A DNA stretch of 64,000 nucleotides from Siphonodentalium dalli (Eukaryota > Mollusca > Scaphopoda > Gadilida > Siphonodentaliidae), in NCBI GenBank assembly GCA_032622095.1, contig CP136063.1, forward strand, positions 84,233,980 to 84,297,979, read 5' to 3'. The translations under genes were made by a program, and so were the position numbers. Numbering within the stretch: the stretch's first letter is position 1; every line of letters starts with the position of its first letter. Positions 1-11,343 of this stretch are shown here, one piece after another. Below the pieces are notes generated by a model. That model saw only the letters and a list, made by a program, of their open reading frames with translations. It had not been told where the DNA came from and ran no database searches.

Positions 1-420
1 GGGGCTCAAAATCGTCAATCGGGAAATCAGGATCTGTAATGTTGAGTAATAGGAGAGTTAAAAACATTTGCTGACTCGTTCTATCACGATTTGAGATGCG
101 ACTTTGATTCTTCAAACTAAAAACAAAAACAAAAACCAATTTTATATGACATGTGAAAATGTGATATCATGTAAAATGTTGGAACTATAAGTTAATAGAT
201 TTGTTCCGGCATAAATTATGTTGATATTGATACCTCGTTCAATATGCATGCTCTTAACATGGTACACATCAAGAATCGTAAATCCTAAAATTTAACCTAA
301 TAAATAAATGCTTCTGTATAGTATTCAACCCCTGGTTGAAGTAGCGCCGAGGGAGGGTGTCCCACACCCCGCTTGAATCATGAAAACCATATATAGTTAA
401 CAGAGTGGGTGAGTTCATAG

Positions 421-509
421 GCCCCTGGGGAAAATTATTAAAATACCGATATAGACTATACCCACACTGGTAGAGTCTCGCGGGTATTTTAGTAATTTTC
501 CCCAGGGGC
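421..509. repeat. Short foldback with 27 bp arms
   Basis: The left arm (421-447) begins GCCCCTGGGGAAAATTA and the right arm (483-509) is its reverse complement with one mismatch in 27 bases, leaving a 35 base loop. It has the shape of a miniature inverted-repeat element, but no clean target duplication is visible, so its class is open. Confidence 0.75.
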
Positions 510-1052
510 TTGTTGGTGAGTCTTGCGAATGCACGTGAAGAAAATATGGAATACATTCTTAGTGATTTTACAATAATATATTAATGTCCACGCATTTGCT
601 GAAGTATATATAGGATAAATAACTTCAACATATCAAGAGGTATTAGACTGGATTGCATCACAATGGGTCATTTGGTCTGAGAAATAATCAAAATTTGTTC
701 TATTAAAGCTACGTTCCAGATTTTCTGTTGAGTCTCGAATACCGGTTGAATTTGGGTACTACTATATGAATCCGGAACACCAGTTAATAGAGGCGTATGA
801 ATCCAGCGTGGACGCCTGAAAATAGCCTCAATCCCATGCACACACCCTCCCGGTGTGAACTCATCAAGGGGGGGGAGTCGGATTTTTTTCCCCAGCCATT
901 TATGATACTTTCCTCATTTGACAAATTTTGGTACCCACTCACCCATTGACACATTTTTTTCTCCGTTTTTTTAAATGTTTTTTGACACTCACCGCCATAT
1001 GGTAGCCCCCAAAAAGAAAAAGGATTTACGAGAAAAGAAAAAAACACGCACT

Positions 1053-1233
1053 GAATGTATTTCCTTGCGTACTATAGGTATTGGATGGTCTAAAACAATA
1101 TGTGCTTTCCTTCAGTGAATTTTGTTATTACAAAATTAATAATGAATGTATTTCCTTGCGTACTATAGGTTTTGCATGGTCTCAAACAATATGTGCTTTC
1201 CTTCAGTGAAATTTGTCATTACAAAATTAATAC
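1053..1233. repeat. 91 bp unit duplicated in tandem
   Basis: Two adjacent copies start at 1053 and 1144 with GAATGTATTTCCTTGCGTAC and run into ACAAAATTAATA. They differ at only a few bases, so the duplication is fairly recent. No coding content. Confidence 0.8.
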
Positions 1234-2394
1234 TTTTTGCAAACAATTATTATTATTGGCACTGAGCCGTCCCTCGTATATTCTGCGAGGTGCTTTCGTC
1301 CCAGTTGTCGCGCTCAGAATATTTCTATAGCAACTCAAAGTTTGAAGTTTGGTGCTTTACAATCTAAACCTCCCTATTGTATATCACAACAGAGCTTGTA
1401 GTAAGAACAAGATTTGTTGTTTCTTTTTATATTTTCACACCACTGATGGTTTCCTCCATTCCAAACCTTTTTAACGACATATGTGACACATGTGCTATTA
1501 CTGCAGGAGATTTATGTATGAAGTTAATCAACTACTTACATGTAAAGGAATGCATACAGTCATATGGCACCTTTTCATAGAACTGTTTGATAAATAAAGA
1601 ATCTTATTTGTGTATTTCTAATTTATACCACTAACTCAAAAGTATTTATTTAAAGGCACGGGCGGTGTTCTTTGCAGAAATATTCATATTTGTTCAAATC
1701 GCCATCAACACAAGGAATATTAAAATATATATAGTTTTGTTCATATGCCAAACATAATCAGCGCGTAAATAGTATATTGTCGTCAAGACGTACGATGGTG
1801 TACGTAAACAAGAACCTGCTCGTGTTGCAGAAGTTTTGCTTCTGTTTACATAACACAGCGTAATTCCATCGGATAATCACACACAAATGATATAAACGCT
1901 CTTTATTATTTCCATATTAGGAAACAGTAACCATGCAATAGCGCTCTTTATTTTTACCATATCCGGATCTAAACAAAAGCCAGGTTCTGTAACGTTTTTT
2001 GTTTTTGTTTACATAACAAAGGAAAACATTTGACAATACCATACTGTTTATACCATATTTCTGATTGGTATAAGAGTCTATATTTTACTATTCTTTCAGT
2101 TTATGGCGGTTTTTGACGGAGCTGAATATTTTAACAGCATACCCACGTAACCCACCACCAACGCCGCCCGTATCTTTAAGAAATGGAATCTAAACTAAGT
2201 GCCACATATTTTATTGGAAAAAGATGTTACTGATAGTGCTGTACATATCCAGTTTATTTTAATTATATATATATTTAAAGTGACGCTGTAATTTCTCTAG
2301 TTTACAAGTTTGAACTGGACAATGGTGTCTGAGGCTTGTCCATATTTTAATCTAATCTAGGTCTGTGTGTGATCTGTAGATCTAGTCAACACTT

Positions 2395-3640
2395 GAGGAC
2401 GAAGGGTGGATACCCACATGCATGTAATCTCTGTAATTATCGTGTATTTGGCGTTTTACATGGATCATACAGACCATGTAATATGTGTCCGTTGACAACC
2501 CAATCATTGCGGCTATGTTTGACCACAGTGAGCCAAGCTCTGAGCGTGCAGAGAACCGTTGACTGAACGAAGTCGTCAGGCCGCTTAGAATAATTGTTCG
2601 CGCGATAACCCAAATGTTGGACTTTCTGTTTAAATCATTGTCAACATATCTTGAAAAGCCCACAAGAAAAACTCGATTCCACCATCAGGAAACATTCAGA
2701 CGCATTCATACAGGCCCAAATTACTTCAGATATTCCTTCTTCCCTGCCACTGCAATTCTCTGGAATAACCTAAACCCTGACCTGGTCACACTCTCAGACC
2801 CTGACATGTTCAGACAGGGTGTGTACCAGCATATCAAATAATTGGCTCAAATTATCATTCTTTTAACCTAGTGTTTTTAACTGTTTTTATCTCTCTTCTG
2901 TAACATAAAACCTATAAACTTTATTCTCCTATCTCACTGTCATCTCCTTTCGGAACAAACGCTACCTCTATTCTGCACAGACGCGCACTGGATATAATAC
3001 CCGATAAGGGGGTCCCCAGTAACGATATATAGATAGATAGATAGTCTTCTCTTTATTTTTATACCGATGATGGCCCCAGGAGTTCCCCAACCCAGGGGCT
3101 ATGATTCCCAACATGGAGGCAATATTATCAGGATTTCCTGACGCAGGGGCTAAATATGACACCCGACTTGGGGCTATATATGATCCCGAAAGCTACCAGA
3201 CGGGGTGGCTAACTCTGAGCTATTTAAGTAAAACATATATTGTACCTTCTTGCCCAGATTATTCCGACCGATACATTCAACTAAGTCACTTAGCGATTTG
3301 AAGCTTTCGAAACCCCACGCCAAGCAAGCATCATGGTCGAAAATGTTCTATATCAAAACTGTATACACCAGATGTGTCGCTTCTGGTGATGTGCATTAAT
3401 AAAATGTCAGATATCACACAGACTTAACTAATTTCCACATTCGTAAGAGAAGACATGTTTTGGACTGGCCTTAAATGTCCTGATAGCAGAGAGTTTGATT
3501 TCGCTTATGACTACTCACTTGTCTGGCCTGGTAACAATGAACCGCTCGCGCGCAGGTGATTAATGTTGTCAATTATTGGTGTGGCCATGTACAATACATG
3601 TATTTTACATACAGAGATTACATGCATGTGTGTATCCATC
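2395..3640 (+). repeat. Dispersed repeat, inverted partner at 37.8-38.6 kb
   Basis: Segments 2395-2520 and about 3160-3640 match, in the same order but reverse-complemented, 38450-38580 and 37830-38290. Shared landmarks include the GCGCGCGAGCGGTTCATTGTT region, the AAGCTTTCGAAACCCCAC region and the GTGTATTTGGCGTTTTACAT region. In this copy the two blocks are separated by a LINE 3' tail (about 2560-3060), which suggests the LINE landed inside an older element. The element encodes no recognisable protein and its class is unknown. Confidence 0.7.
2590..2841 (+). pseudogene. LINE reverse transcriptase C-terminal tail (5'-truncated insertion)
   Basis: The frame ending at 2841 contains RTHTGPNYFRYSFFPATAILWN-like sequence: the R/Y-SFFP-(x)n-WN-L block that closes the ORF2 protein of many non-LTR retrotransposons, followed by a stop and an AT-rich 3' untranslated stretch that ends in a short GATA-type repeat near 3030-3045. 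No catalytic core is present. This is the usual outcome of 5'-truncated target-primed reverse transcription. The element sits between two blocks of an older dispersed repeat. I am confident of the LINE tail and not of the clade. Confidence 0.7.
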
Positions 3641-3990
3641 CAAAGAGTCATTATTATTTAAGCATTAATGATTTTATTTCAGAGATTTATTCTTATACTA
3701 TACCTATATAAATTGCGATGATTTTTTTTTTGGGATGATCTTTCTTAATTTTACGGCTGAGATTTATGCCAAAGAATGCCATATCTATTTGTAAAAGTTT
3801 GGTTTTATTTGTTTTATAAGAGAAATATGATAAAAACTATTATTATTTTTATAACAATTGTTCTTGTTTATTAGCTCAACTTTACTTTGTAAAGTGTGAG
3901 CTATAATAATTGCCATGGCTTTGTCGTCCGTGTGTGCGTGTGAGGGTGGGTGTGTGTGCGTGATTCGTCAACAATACTGGCTACATGTCG
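3640..3990. other. Intergenic spacer
   Basis: AT-rich sequence with T and A runs and no coding signal. The right part (about 3870-3990), with AGCTCAACTTTACTTTGTAA and a GT-rich run, leads into the satellite array that follows and is probably its leading edge. Confidence 0.5.
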
Positions 3991-4009
3991 TACCTTTGGT
4001 CGGATCATT

Positions 4010-5315
4010 ATGAAATTTGACATAGCTGTTGACATCAACATTTAGACCGGGACGATTCATTTTGGGGTCATTCGGAAAAAAAACATGGCCGCCCGCGGCC
4101 ATCTTGGATTTCAATATTCAATCCAATAGCACGGGCTACAGGTCGTACTGTTCGTCTGGTCATCATGAAATTTGTCATGGATGTTAATATTGACATGTAG
4201 ATGGGAACGAGTAATTTTGGTGTCATTCGGCCAAAAAACATGGCCGCCGGAAGCCATCTTAGATTTTACTCTTTGCATGACTAAATTCTTTGGCATTTGG
4301 TCGTATCATCATATAAATTGTCATGGATGTTAACAATGACATGTAGATGGGAACGAGTCATTTTGGGGTCATTTGGCAAAAAAACATGGCCGCCAGCAGC
4401 CATCTTGGATTTTACTCTTTGTATGACTGAATCCTTTAGCACAGGCTACAGGTCATACCTTTAGTCTGATCATCATGAAATTTGTCATGGCTGTTAAAAT
4501 TGGAATGTAGATGGGAACGAGTCATTTTGGGGTCATTCGGACAAAAAACATGGCTGCCAGCAGCCATCTTGGATTTCAAAATTCAATCCATTAGCACGGG
4601 CCACAGGTCGCACTGTTCTACTGATCATCATGTAATTTGTCATGGATGTTAATATTGACATGTAGATGGGAATGAGTAATTTTGGGGTCATTCGGCCAAA
4701 AAACATGGTCGCCAGCAGCCATCTTGTATTTTTACTCTTTGTATGACTAAATCCTTTACCACGGGCTACAGGTCGTACCTTTTGTCTGATCATAATGAAA
4801 TATGTCATGGCTGTTGAAATTGGAATGTAGATGGGAACGAGTAATTTTGGGGTCATTCGGACAAAAAAATGGCTGCCAGCGGCCATCTTGGATTTCAAAA
4901 TTAAATCCATTAGCACGGGCTACATGTCATACCTTTGGTCTGATCATCATGAAATTTGTCATGGATGTTAATATTGACATGTAGATGGGAACGAGTAATT
5001 TTGGGGTCATTCGGCCAAATAACATGGCCGCCTGCAGCCATCTTGGATTTTAATCTTTGCATGTCTAAATCCTTTGGCATGGGCTACAGATCGTACCTTA
5101 GGTCGGATCATCATAACATTTGTCAGGGATGTTAACAATGACATGTAGGTGGGAACGAGTAATTTTGGGGTCATTCGGCCAAAAAAAAACATGGCCGCCA
5201 AAAGTCATCTTGGATTTTACTCTTTGTATGACTAAATCCTTTAGCACAGGCCACAGGTCATACCTTTAGTCTGATCATCATGAAATTTGTCATGGCTGTT
5301 AAAATTGGAATGTAG
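4010..5315. repeat. Satellite array of ~150-165 bp units
   Basis: About eight imperfect units follow each other. Landmarks repeat in each unit: GATCATCATGAAATTTGTCA, then GACATGTAGATGGGAACGAG, then ATTTTGGGGTCATTCGG, then ACATGGCCGCC with CAGCCATCTTGGATTT. GGAACGAG or GGAATGAG recurs near 4204, 4351, 4513, 4668, 4835, 4987 and 5152. Small open frames here are by-products of the periodicity. Relatives occur in intron 2 of the arrestin gene (48350-49530 and its duplicate) and singly at 47260-47350. Confidence 0.85.
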
Positions 5316-5730
5316 ATGTAGTCTAGCTGTTGAAGGGTTGAACCCTGACAAAATTCTTAACAAGCTGAATTTGGTGTCATTCGATGCAGGATAACCCCCT
5401 GGTGAACATATCCAAAATCCGCTAAAATACGCCTTGGGAAATATTTTTTATTCAAGATGGCGTCCAACATGGCCGCTTGAAAGTTAAAAATTTCGAGAAG
5501 CCTATTGTTTGACGCACGTAGTGTATACAATATATTTCCAGAGTAAACTATGTAGTTTCCGGGTAAAAGACCTTAACATGGCGGCCAAAATGTCAGCCAA
5601 AACCGGAAAAAATGTGTTTTTTTTTATTTTCCCACTAATTTTCCACATTATAATTGACTTTGAATCTCCCACGCAAACGAACGATATATCTAGTGAGTGT
5701 TGAGATTGCTTTCAGACGATACAACCACAT
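5315..5730. other. Spacer after the satellite array
   Basis: Divergent remnants of the array (AAGATGGCG and ACATGGCCGC near 5454-5476 and ATGGCGGCC near 5578) fade out. There is no coding evidence. Confidence 0.5.
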
Positions 5731-8700
5731 TCAATCTAGTTCCTGGTCAACAACCGTTTGCTCAAAATTCGTGCAAATATCCCCACAGGTAGTGACAAAC
5801 TGAAGTCCATTTTTTTCCAGCCAGGAACATTGATTTGTGGCACAAGGATTTCTTGATGACATTTTACAATTGCAAAGAATGAATTTAAGAAGATTTTCTG
5901 TTGCTGGTTCTTGGTCAGTCATTATTGGGATAAGTATTGACCCATGCATTTCCATCCCGAGTTATGTCCAGATTAAAACCTGTATGTGAACCCTAAGACT
6001 ATGGACATAAGCTGCCCTCTCTGTAGGTCGCAATTTTTGAGGTTCGATGGCAGACCTGTCGGAGGAAATCATGGTCATGAACTTCGCGTATCATAGATGG
6101 TCGAGGGACTCTCCATCCTTACCCGAGTACATTTGAACGAAAATCTTCGAACCTGCCTCGGCTACCTGCTGGGCTGACGCAACCCGATTGCTGATTTCTA
6201 TCCAAACATGTTGCAGCTGAGCGGATGATACTAATCGTTTCATCAAGCCTGCCTTTCCCTGTCCAAATATCGCTTATGTTGTGTCACACCCACCCCCAGC
6301 ATGCAAGAAAATAATATGTTTGGTAACCAAATCACCACTTTGTGCACGATATAAGCTACATGCCACACCCACCGCTTTCGTGTGACTTTCGCATCTCAGA
6401 CTTGAAATATATAATTGATAATGAGCCTTTCCCGTGATGTAGGAGTAAAACTAGAAGATATGTGTCATCAGCAACAACTACCTGTGATGTTGATGATGAT
6501 TCTATGGCAACTGAAACAATCATTGTGTCTGCGTCAGTTGTACTCTTATGGACTGGGTGATGAGCGTCCCGTATTGCCTTGCTGAGTAGATGTATAAACT
6601 GCTGTCTGTTCGTTTCGTTCGAAAGAATCAGTTATTCCTCTTCCTCGCGTAAGTCCACCCCGACTTTTGATGGAACGCATAATGACTTGCTCAATAACTA
6701 GGTCACTTGACAGTCCTGCCCAAAACCTACTGCTCCTTCGAATAGTATGAACACCATCCTCTATAAAACACTTGTATAACCACGGAAATTGTTTGGGTAA
6801 GTCAAGCATCAATTGCAAATACAAGCGGTAGATCTTCGCATAGTGTATCATGGCAGCTAACAAATTCAACATTTTTCCAACAACTGCTAAATGGAGATTC
6901 CAATCTTCTGTTCCCTCAGCTTGAATAAAATCATTCAACATATCTATATACTCCATTTACTGCAACCAAAGTTTGGATGTTCAGGATTTCTCGCCAAGGT
7001 ATGTTTTGTAATATAACATAAGTTCGTTCAATTTGAGCAGTTCTATTGAATCGAAACTGGGAAGGACCCATCAAAGACTTTCATACAGCTTCAGCCCGAC
7101 TAAGCCTCTCCCCTTCGAAACTGTCAGTACCAGTTGAAGCGATTCCTTCGATTGTCGATTCTTCGACATTTGATGTCGAAGTTACTTCGATATTTAACGT
7201 TGGAGGAATAATTCGGTATCTGATGTCGCGTTTGACCACGCGTCATCGGCTGTCGACTTGAAAATTTCATTTGAATCATCAAAGATAAAATCATCCAACA
7301 GCTTATTAGCAAGGGCTCCGTCCCCAACGAAATGGCATATGAGTGCTCGTGAGAATGCCTTCCCGGAAAGCGTTGTGGCAACTACGTTTGAGCCATAAGC
7401 GTTTTCAAGAGCCTCATCTAACCCCGACCCATTCACCCTGGTACCAATGCTACCCATGACACTCGTCATCAGATGGAAACCGCCGAGTCTACAAACTATT
7501 CCAAGTGACTTGGCTTCAATTATCTCAACCGCTGTGAACCAAAGTGGCGGGTCAAGCATGGAGTCACAGTTCCCAACTGTGTCGCGTGATTCTGACTATA
7601 CATCAAAGTGGAAAATAAACAAGACTCATCTGATGGGTTGAGGTTCTATTATCGGTAGAAAAAGAACCTCTGAATTGGCTGAAGGGTCTGAGCTGTTTGA
7701 AGAAAATATGTGTTCCATGAATCCAGACCAGTTTGGTCTATGTTCCATTGCTCGATTTGGAAGCCAACCGCAATGCCATGATAAACCAGTGTTCAAACCT
7801 GGAGGCAGTGTGTATGGGTTTTGTAACCCAATCATGGATCGGTACTTTATTGTTGATAATCCCAGCTTTGTAGGTTTCAAATAGTGTATGATAGGCACAG
7901 CCTTGTCTTCGATTAGTTCTTCAACCAAAACACTATTTTGACGAGTGATCACTGTTGATTTAGGTGTAAGCAGTGTGTCGTCCTTTGGAGATCAAAATGC
8001 GATTAACCCCATACCATGAAATGAACATTTACAATCAATAGTAGTGACGTTGTGGTCGACGTTATCTGCTACACACTGAGTAAAGGTACCTGGAAAATTC
8101 TCCACTAGTGTACTTTCAAGACTTTTCACCTGGATCACTGATTGCTTGTACCTGCTTACTTCGTCGTAAGTAATTGAAACCCCCAATTTAGACAGAGTTC
8201 ATCAACAAGCCACCTTGGTCCGAACACGTGATCAATTTCAACCCCAATACCAAAATAAAGGTAGTGGTAATAACAGATCGGGACCTCGCATATTGCACGA
8301 TATGTGACCAATGCTATTCTGCTTGATTGCAGGTGGAACTAGTATCTCCAGAAACATTTGTAAATGGCGAGAAATCCATTTATTTCTGTTGTCAATATTC
8401 CCTATCTCCTCGCTGATGGGGCAGGTTTTCTTACCATATGTCATTTCCCGCAACTTTTCCCTAATCATTTTCGCGAGCCGTCACAACAACTCTGTATGTC
8501 TCCTCCTCTATGTCATCTTCTTATCCGCATACCACTTGTCATTTATCAAGTACTTGGTCATATATTTGAAGCAAATGACGTTGCTACGCCCATCGACTTC
8601 AGCAAAAAATATATACTACCCATACCGTTCTTCCAATTTCTGTTTAAGGCGTTTTATTGAATATTATTCTGACCCAATTGCTAGCTCTACCATTTGAGTA
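5731..8700 (-). pseudogene. Decayed gene of a multicopy invertebrate protein family with Cys-rich C-terminus
   Basis: Successive minus-strand pieces in several frames read as one protein, N to C: about 8700-8240 (ISRHLQMFLEILVPPAIKQ), 8240-7992 (GVEIDHVFGPRWLVDEL, then FTQCVADNVDHN and FHGMG), 7952-7626 (WSGFMEHIF, FLPIIEPQP), 7559-7194 (PPLWFTAVEIIEAKSLGIVC, RLGGFHLMTSVMGSIG), 6956-6546 (WNLHLAVVGKMLNLLAA, FPWLYKCFIEDGVHTIRRS, GGLTRGRGIT) and 5955-5731 (NLLKFILCNCKMSS..NPC..N.CS, KNGL, C..ICTN), the last a degenerate Cys cluster. From memory these blocks match a large uncharacterised protein found in many copies in mollusc, cnidarian and other invertebrate genomes. No introns are needed between blocks. 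Frame changes and stops show it is dead. Function is unknown; high copy number suggests a mobile or hitchhiking origin. Confidence 0.7.
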
Positions 8701-9718
8701 TGTAACTCGGACAGAGTATACAGTTCTGTACCACCCAAGACTCCAGCCATACACATAACTAATCAAATGAGCGTTGCATTTCGACACTTGGTGTTCTGCC
8801 CTGTGGTTTTCTCTCAAGATGGATCCTCATTTATTTCTCCCAAGAACATGGAGAAACAAGAATAGAATGGATTTCTGAACCTCCAATGCCCACGAATCCT
8901 CTCTTATTCGGCAATGTTCTAAAATTTGTCTCTAATAGGGAGAGTTGCTTCTGTAAGAACTTGCCTTCTATCGGGATGACGCGGATCTGATAACCGACCC
9001 TTTCAACATATGAAACAGTCTTCATTGAAATTAAATGGGTCTTGTTTATGAAATTAGCAACTTCAGTTTTTCTGAACAATTCCTATGTTATGTAGGCTTA
9101 TGAATTAGTTTCATTTTGACCATTTTCGATGGTTAGCTGACCGAAAACCAGCGAAGACGTCATGACAAGGTCCATGACGTCATTTACGTCAGTTGGTTTT
9201 GTGGGCCAGAATCCAGACACATTTGGTCTTTACCGGAAACACCGATTTCACATCACTAGACTAAACGCAATTATATATACAAAATGGCCAAAGGACATTT
9301 TATATACAATATGCACACAATAAATATGGGATCCCTCCCTACAAACGTGTTGTTTGTTTGTTTGGTTTTCATTGTTCCTTTTTTGTTTGTTCTTCTTTTA
9401 AAACTAGTGAGTGCATATAAGATTATATTCTTCATCATGTTTTCAAATGTCATTTTGACTATCAGTTTGAATTTTTGACCATGCAATGAGCTAATTCAGC
9501 TGCCTTCCACAATATATACACTTAAATGTAATTAAGAGACTTCTCTAAAGACCATTTTCTAGAATACAGACTGGATTCAAACGAGAGATGTTTTCTATTG
9601 ACAAAAGCTAGCTAGCGCATGAAACTGTTCGCGCGAAAGATTTCCCCAGTGATATTTTGGGATATAGGGCCCATGTAAACATTTATATTTGTCATATATA
9701 AACGTGGGAAGTTGCTAG
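8701..9718. other. Spacer; possible upstream remnant of the minus-strand pseudogene
   Basis: An 82-codon minus-strand frame at 8831-9079 lies directly upstream of the pseudogene and may be its eroded N-terminal region, but I do not recognise it. From 9080 to 9718 nothing is seen beyond low-complexity T/G-rich sequence. Confidence 0.4.
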
Positions 9719-10062
9719 CTTTAGTTTGGCTGAATGGGTCACTCTCACCAAAAAAGTGCTGAAGGGTACACAGGATTCGCAAAATGTGCTGAAGGGTACA
9801 CAGGGTTTGTGATCGCCACTAACACCGTTACTTAAACTGTGTTTCTGAAAGTCTGGCGTCCATTAGAAGTTTGTTTTCAGTTCATTTTAATGTTCATTGG
9901 AACGTAAACAATTATTCTATAAGAGAAATCATGGCAGATACGAAAACTAAACGTCATTTAGAATGACATTTCAAACCCTGTGTACCCTTCAGCACATTTT
10001 CAAATCATGTGTACCCTTCAGCACTTTTTTTGGTGAGAGTGACCCCTTCAGCTTTAGTTTGG
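9719..10062. mobile_element. 322 bp non-autonomous DNA transposon with target-site duplication
   Basis: The element spans 9730-10051. It starts CTGAATGGGTCACTCTCACC and ends with the reverse complement GGTGAGAGTGACC-CCTTCAG; the inverted termini continue for about 70 bases and each contains two copies of GTGCTGAAGGGTACACAGG. The 11-mer CTTTAGTTTGG stands immediately outside both ends (9719-9729 and 10052-10062), a textbook target duplication. The interior (about 180 bases) has no coding capacity. A 9-11 bp duplication is typical of Mutator-like elements, but flanking bases make 11-14 bp possible and the TIR sequence is not one I recognise. Confidence 0.85.
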
Positions 10063-10330
10063 CATGGATGTGTATGAGTTGTTTTAACGAGATACGTGGT
10101 GGCAGGGTGGTTGTACTGTAGTGTTCCGCGGAATCCGCCCCTCCAACTTTGGTGAAAGTATTCAACATTTTTAAATCCCATGACTGACACAGCAACAGTT
10201 GGAAACTACGTATATAGATGGAAATTGTTGTGATAGTTTGATGTATTTGTGTGGTTGCTCCACTACGTGTCACGTGCGATCATATTAGACTAGAAGATGG
10301 ACCCGACTCCGTCCGGGCTGTTTCCCTCTG
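10063..10330. repeat. Fragment of a dispersed repeat related to the 54.66-55.10 kb element
   Basis: CCAACTTTGGTGAAAGTATTCAACATTT and the spaced CAACAGTTGGAAA motif resemble the internal part of the CAGGGAC-ended element in intron 4 of the arrestin gene and the copy at 38945-39310. Similarity is partial and seen by eye only. Confidence 0.45.
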
Positions 10331-10339
10331 CTTTTCGGC

Positions 10340-10995
10340 GAATTGCGCGATTTGACCTTGAATTGTCCATTTTGATGGTCAAGGTTATGTGGGGTCCCGA
10401 TTTGACCCGTCCAAAACACTGCCCGGACAAAAGTACCCGACAAAAGTACCCGTCGAAATCCATCCGGTTTTACCAGATTTGACCTTTAATTGATCATTTT
10501 GAAGGTCAAGGTCAGGTCGGGGTCACGATTTGACCCGTCCAAAACACTCAGTGGACAAAAGTAACCCTATGTATACAATTTCGTGGAAATGCCTTCAAAA
10601 TTCGCGATTTGACCTTGAATTGACCCGATTTCAAGGTCAATGTCATGTCGCACGGGCAAATGAATAGGCTTATGAGACTCCCCATACGAATGTATCGCTG
10701 GACACTAATTTTCATCGAAATCCCGTGATATTCGGGCGGTTGACCTTGAAATGACCCGATTTCAAGGTCAAGGTCACGTCGCACGGGCAAATTAATAGGC
10801 CTATACCACTCCCCGGCTGAAAGTACCCCCACATACCAAGTTTCATCGAAATCCCGTGATATTCGGGCGTTTGACCTTGAAATGACCCGAGTTAAAGGTC
10901 AAGGTCATGTCGCACGGCAAATTAACAGGCCCATGCCACTCCACGGCCGAAACTACCCCCACATACCAAGTTTCATCGAAATCGGTCGTTTTCTA
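10340..10995. repeat. Minisatellite rich in TGACCTTGA / TCAAGGTCA motifs
   Basis: Units of about 110-130 bases repeat the order: TTTGACCTTGAA, ATGACCCGA, TTCAAGGTCAAGGTCA, GTCGCACGGGCAAATTAATAGG, ACATACCAAGTTTCATCGAAAT. The 10340-10560 part is more diverged. Related sequence occurs at 28100-28330 and 45840-46190. TCAAGGTCA resembles a nuclear-receptor half-site, but its presence here follows from repeat structure. No gene. Confidence 0.8.
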
Positions 10996-11110
10996 GTCCA
11001 TCGCGAACAGACAGACAGACACACACACACACATCCCCTCACACCCTCCCTCACACACACACACACGCACACACACCCTCCCTCACATACCATCACGTAC
11101 TCCCCACATG
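10996..11110. repeat. CA-rich microsatellite
   Basis: GACAGACAGACA passes into (CA)n interrupted by CCCTC blocks and ends near 11110. The open frames across it on both strands are low-complexity artefacts. Confidence 0.9.
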
Positions 11111-11343
11111 CACACAACACCCCGTGACAGTTCACGCTCTTTTACATAGTTATAGGCTTGCTTGAGATCCCGCCATTCGACGCATAGGTTTACCTATTTT
11201 GTTGAGTGATTTCGACCTCATAAAAGTCCTGTACAGAGTTCAACGCCAAATCATGCATCATTGCTGAAGCGTGAATGTGACAGGCGAAGGCCGAAGTGCT
11301 AGCTGTTGGCTATAACTGGAGCTTGGCCATGTAAAATATCCTG

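Larger units (their letters stand above)
1..2360. other. Intergenic DNA without a recognisable gene
   Basis: No frame here resembles a known protein and the open frames are short and unsupported. The stretch holds a foldback (421-509), a 91 bp tandem duplication (1053-1233) and, near 1885-1975, a piece of a dispersed repeat marked by CGCTCTTTATT, which recurs near 20370, 26280 and 46850 and in reverse orientation near 54345 and 62356. Confidence 0.6.

Noticed and set aside
4111-5201. Series of similar minus-strand frames suggesting a repeat protein
   Set aside because: They are translations of the ~160 bp satellite. Frames are interrupted and change between units.
10882-11127. Open frames over the CA-rich tract
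   Set aside because: Low-complexity His/Thr or Cys/Val repeats arising from the microsatellite.
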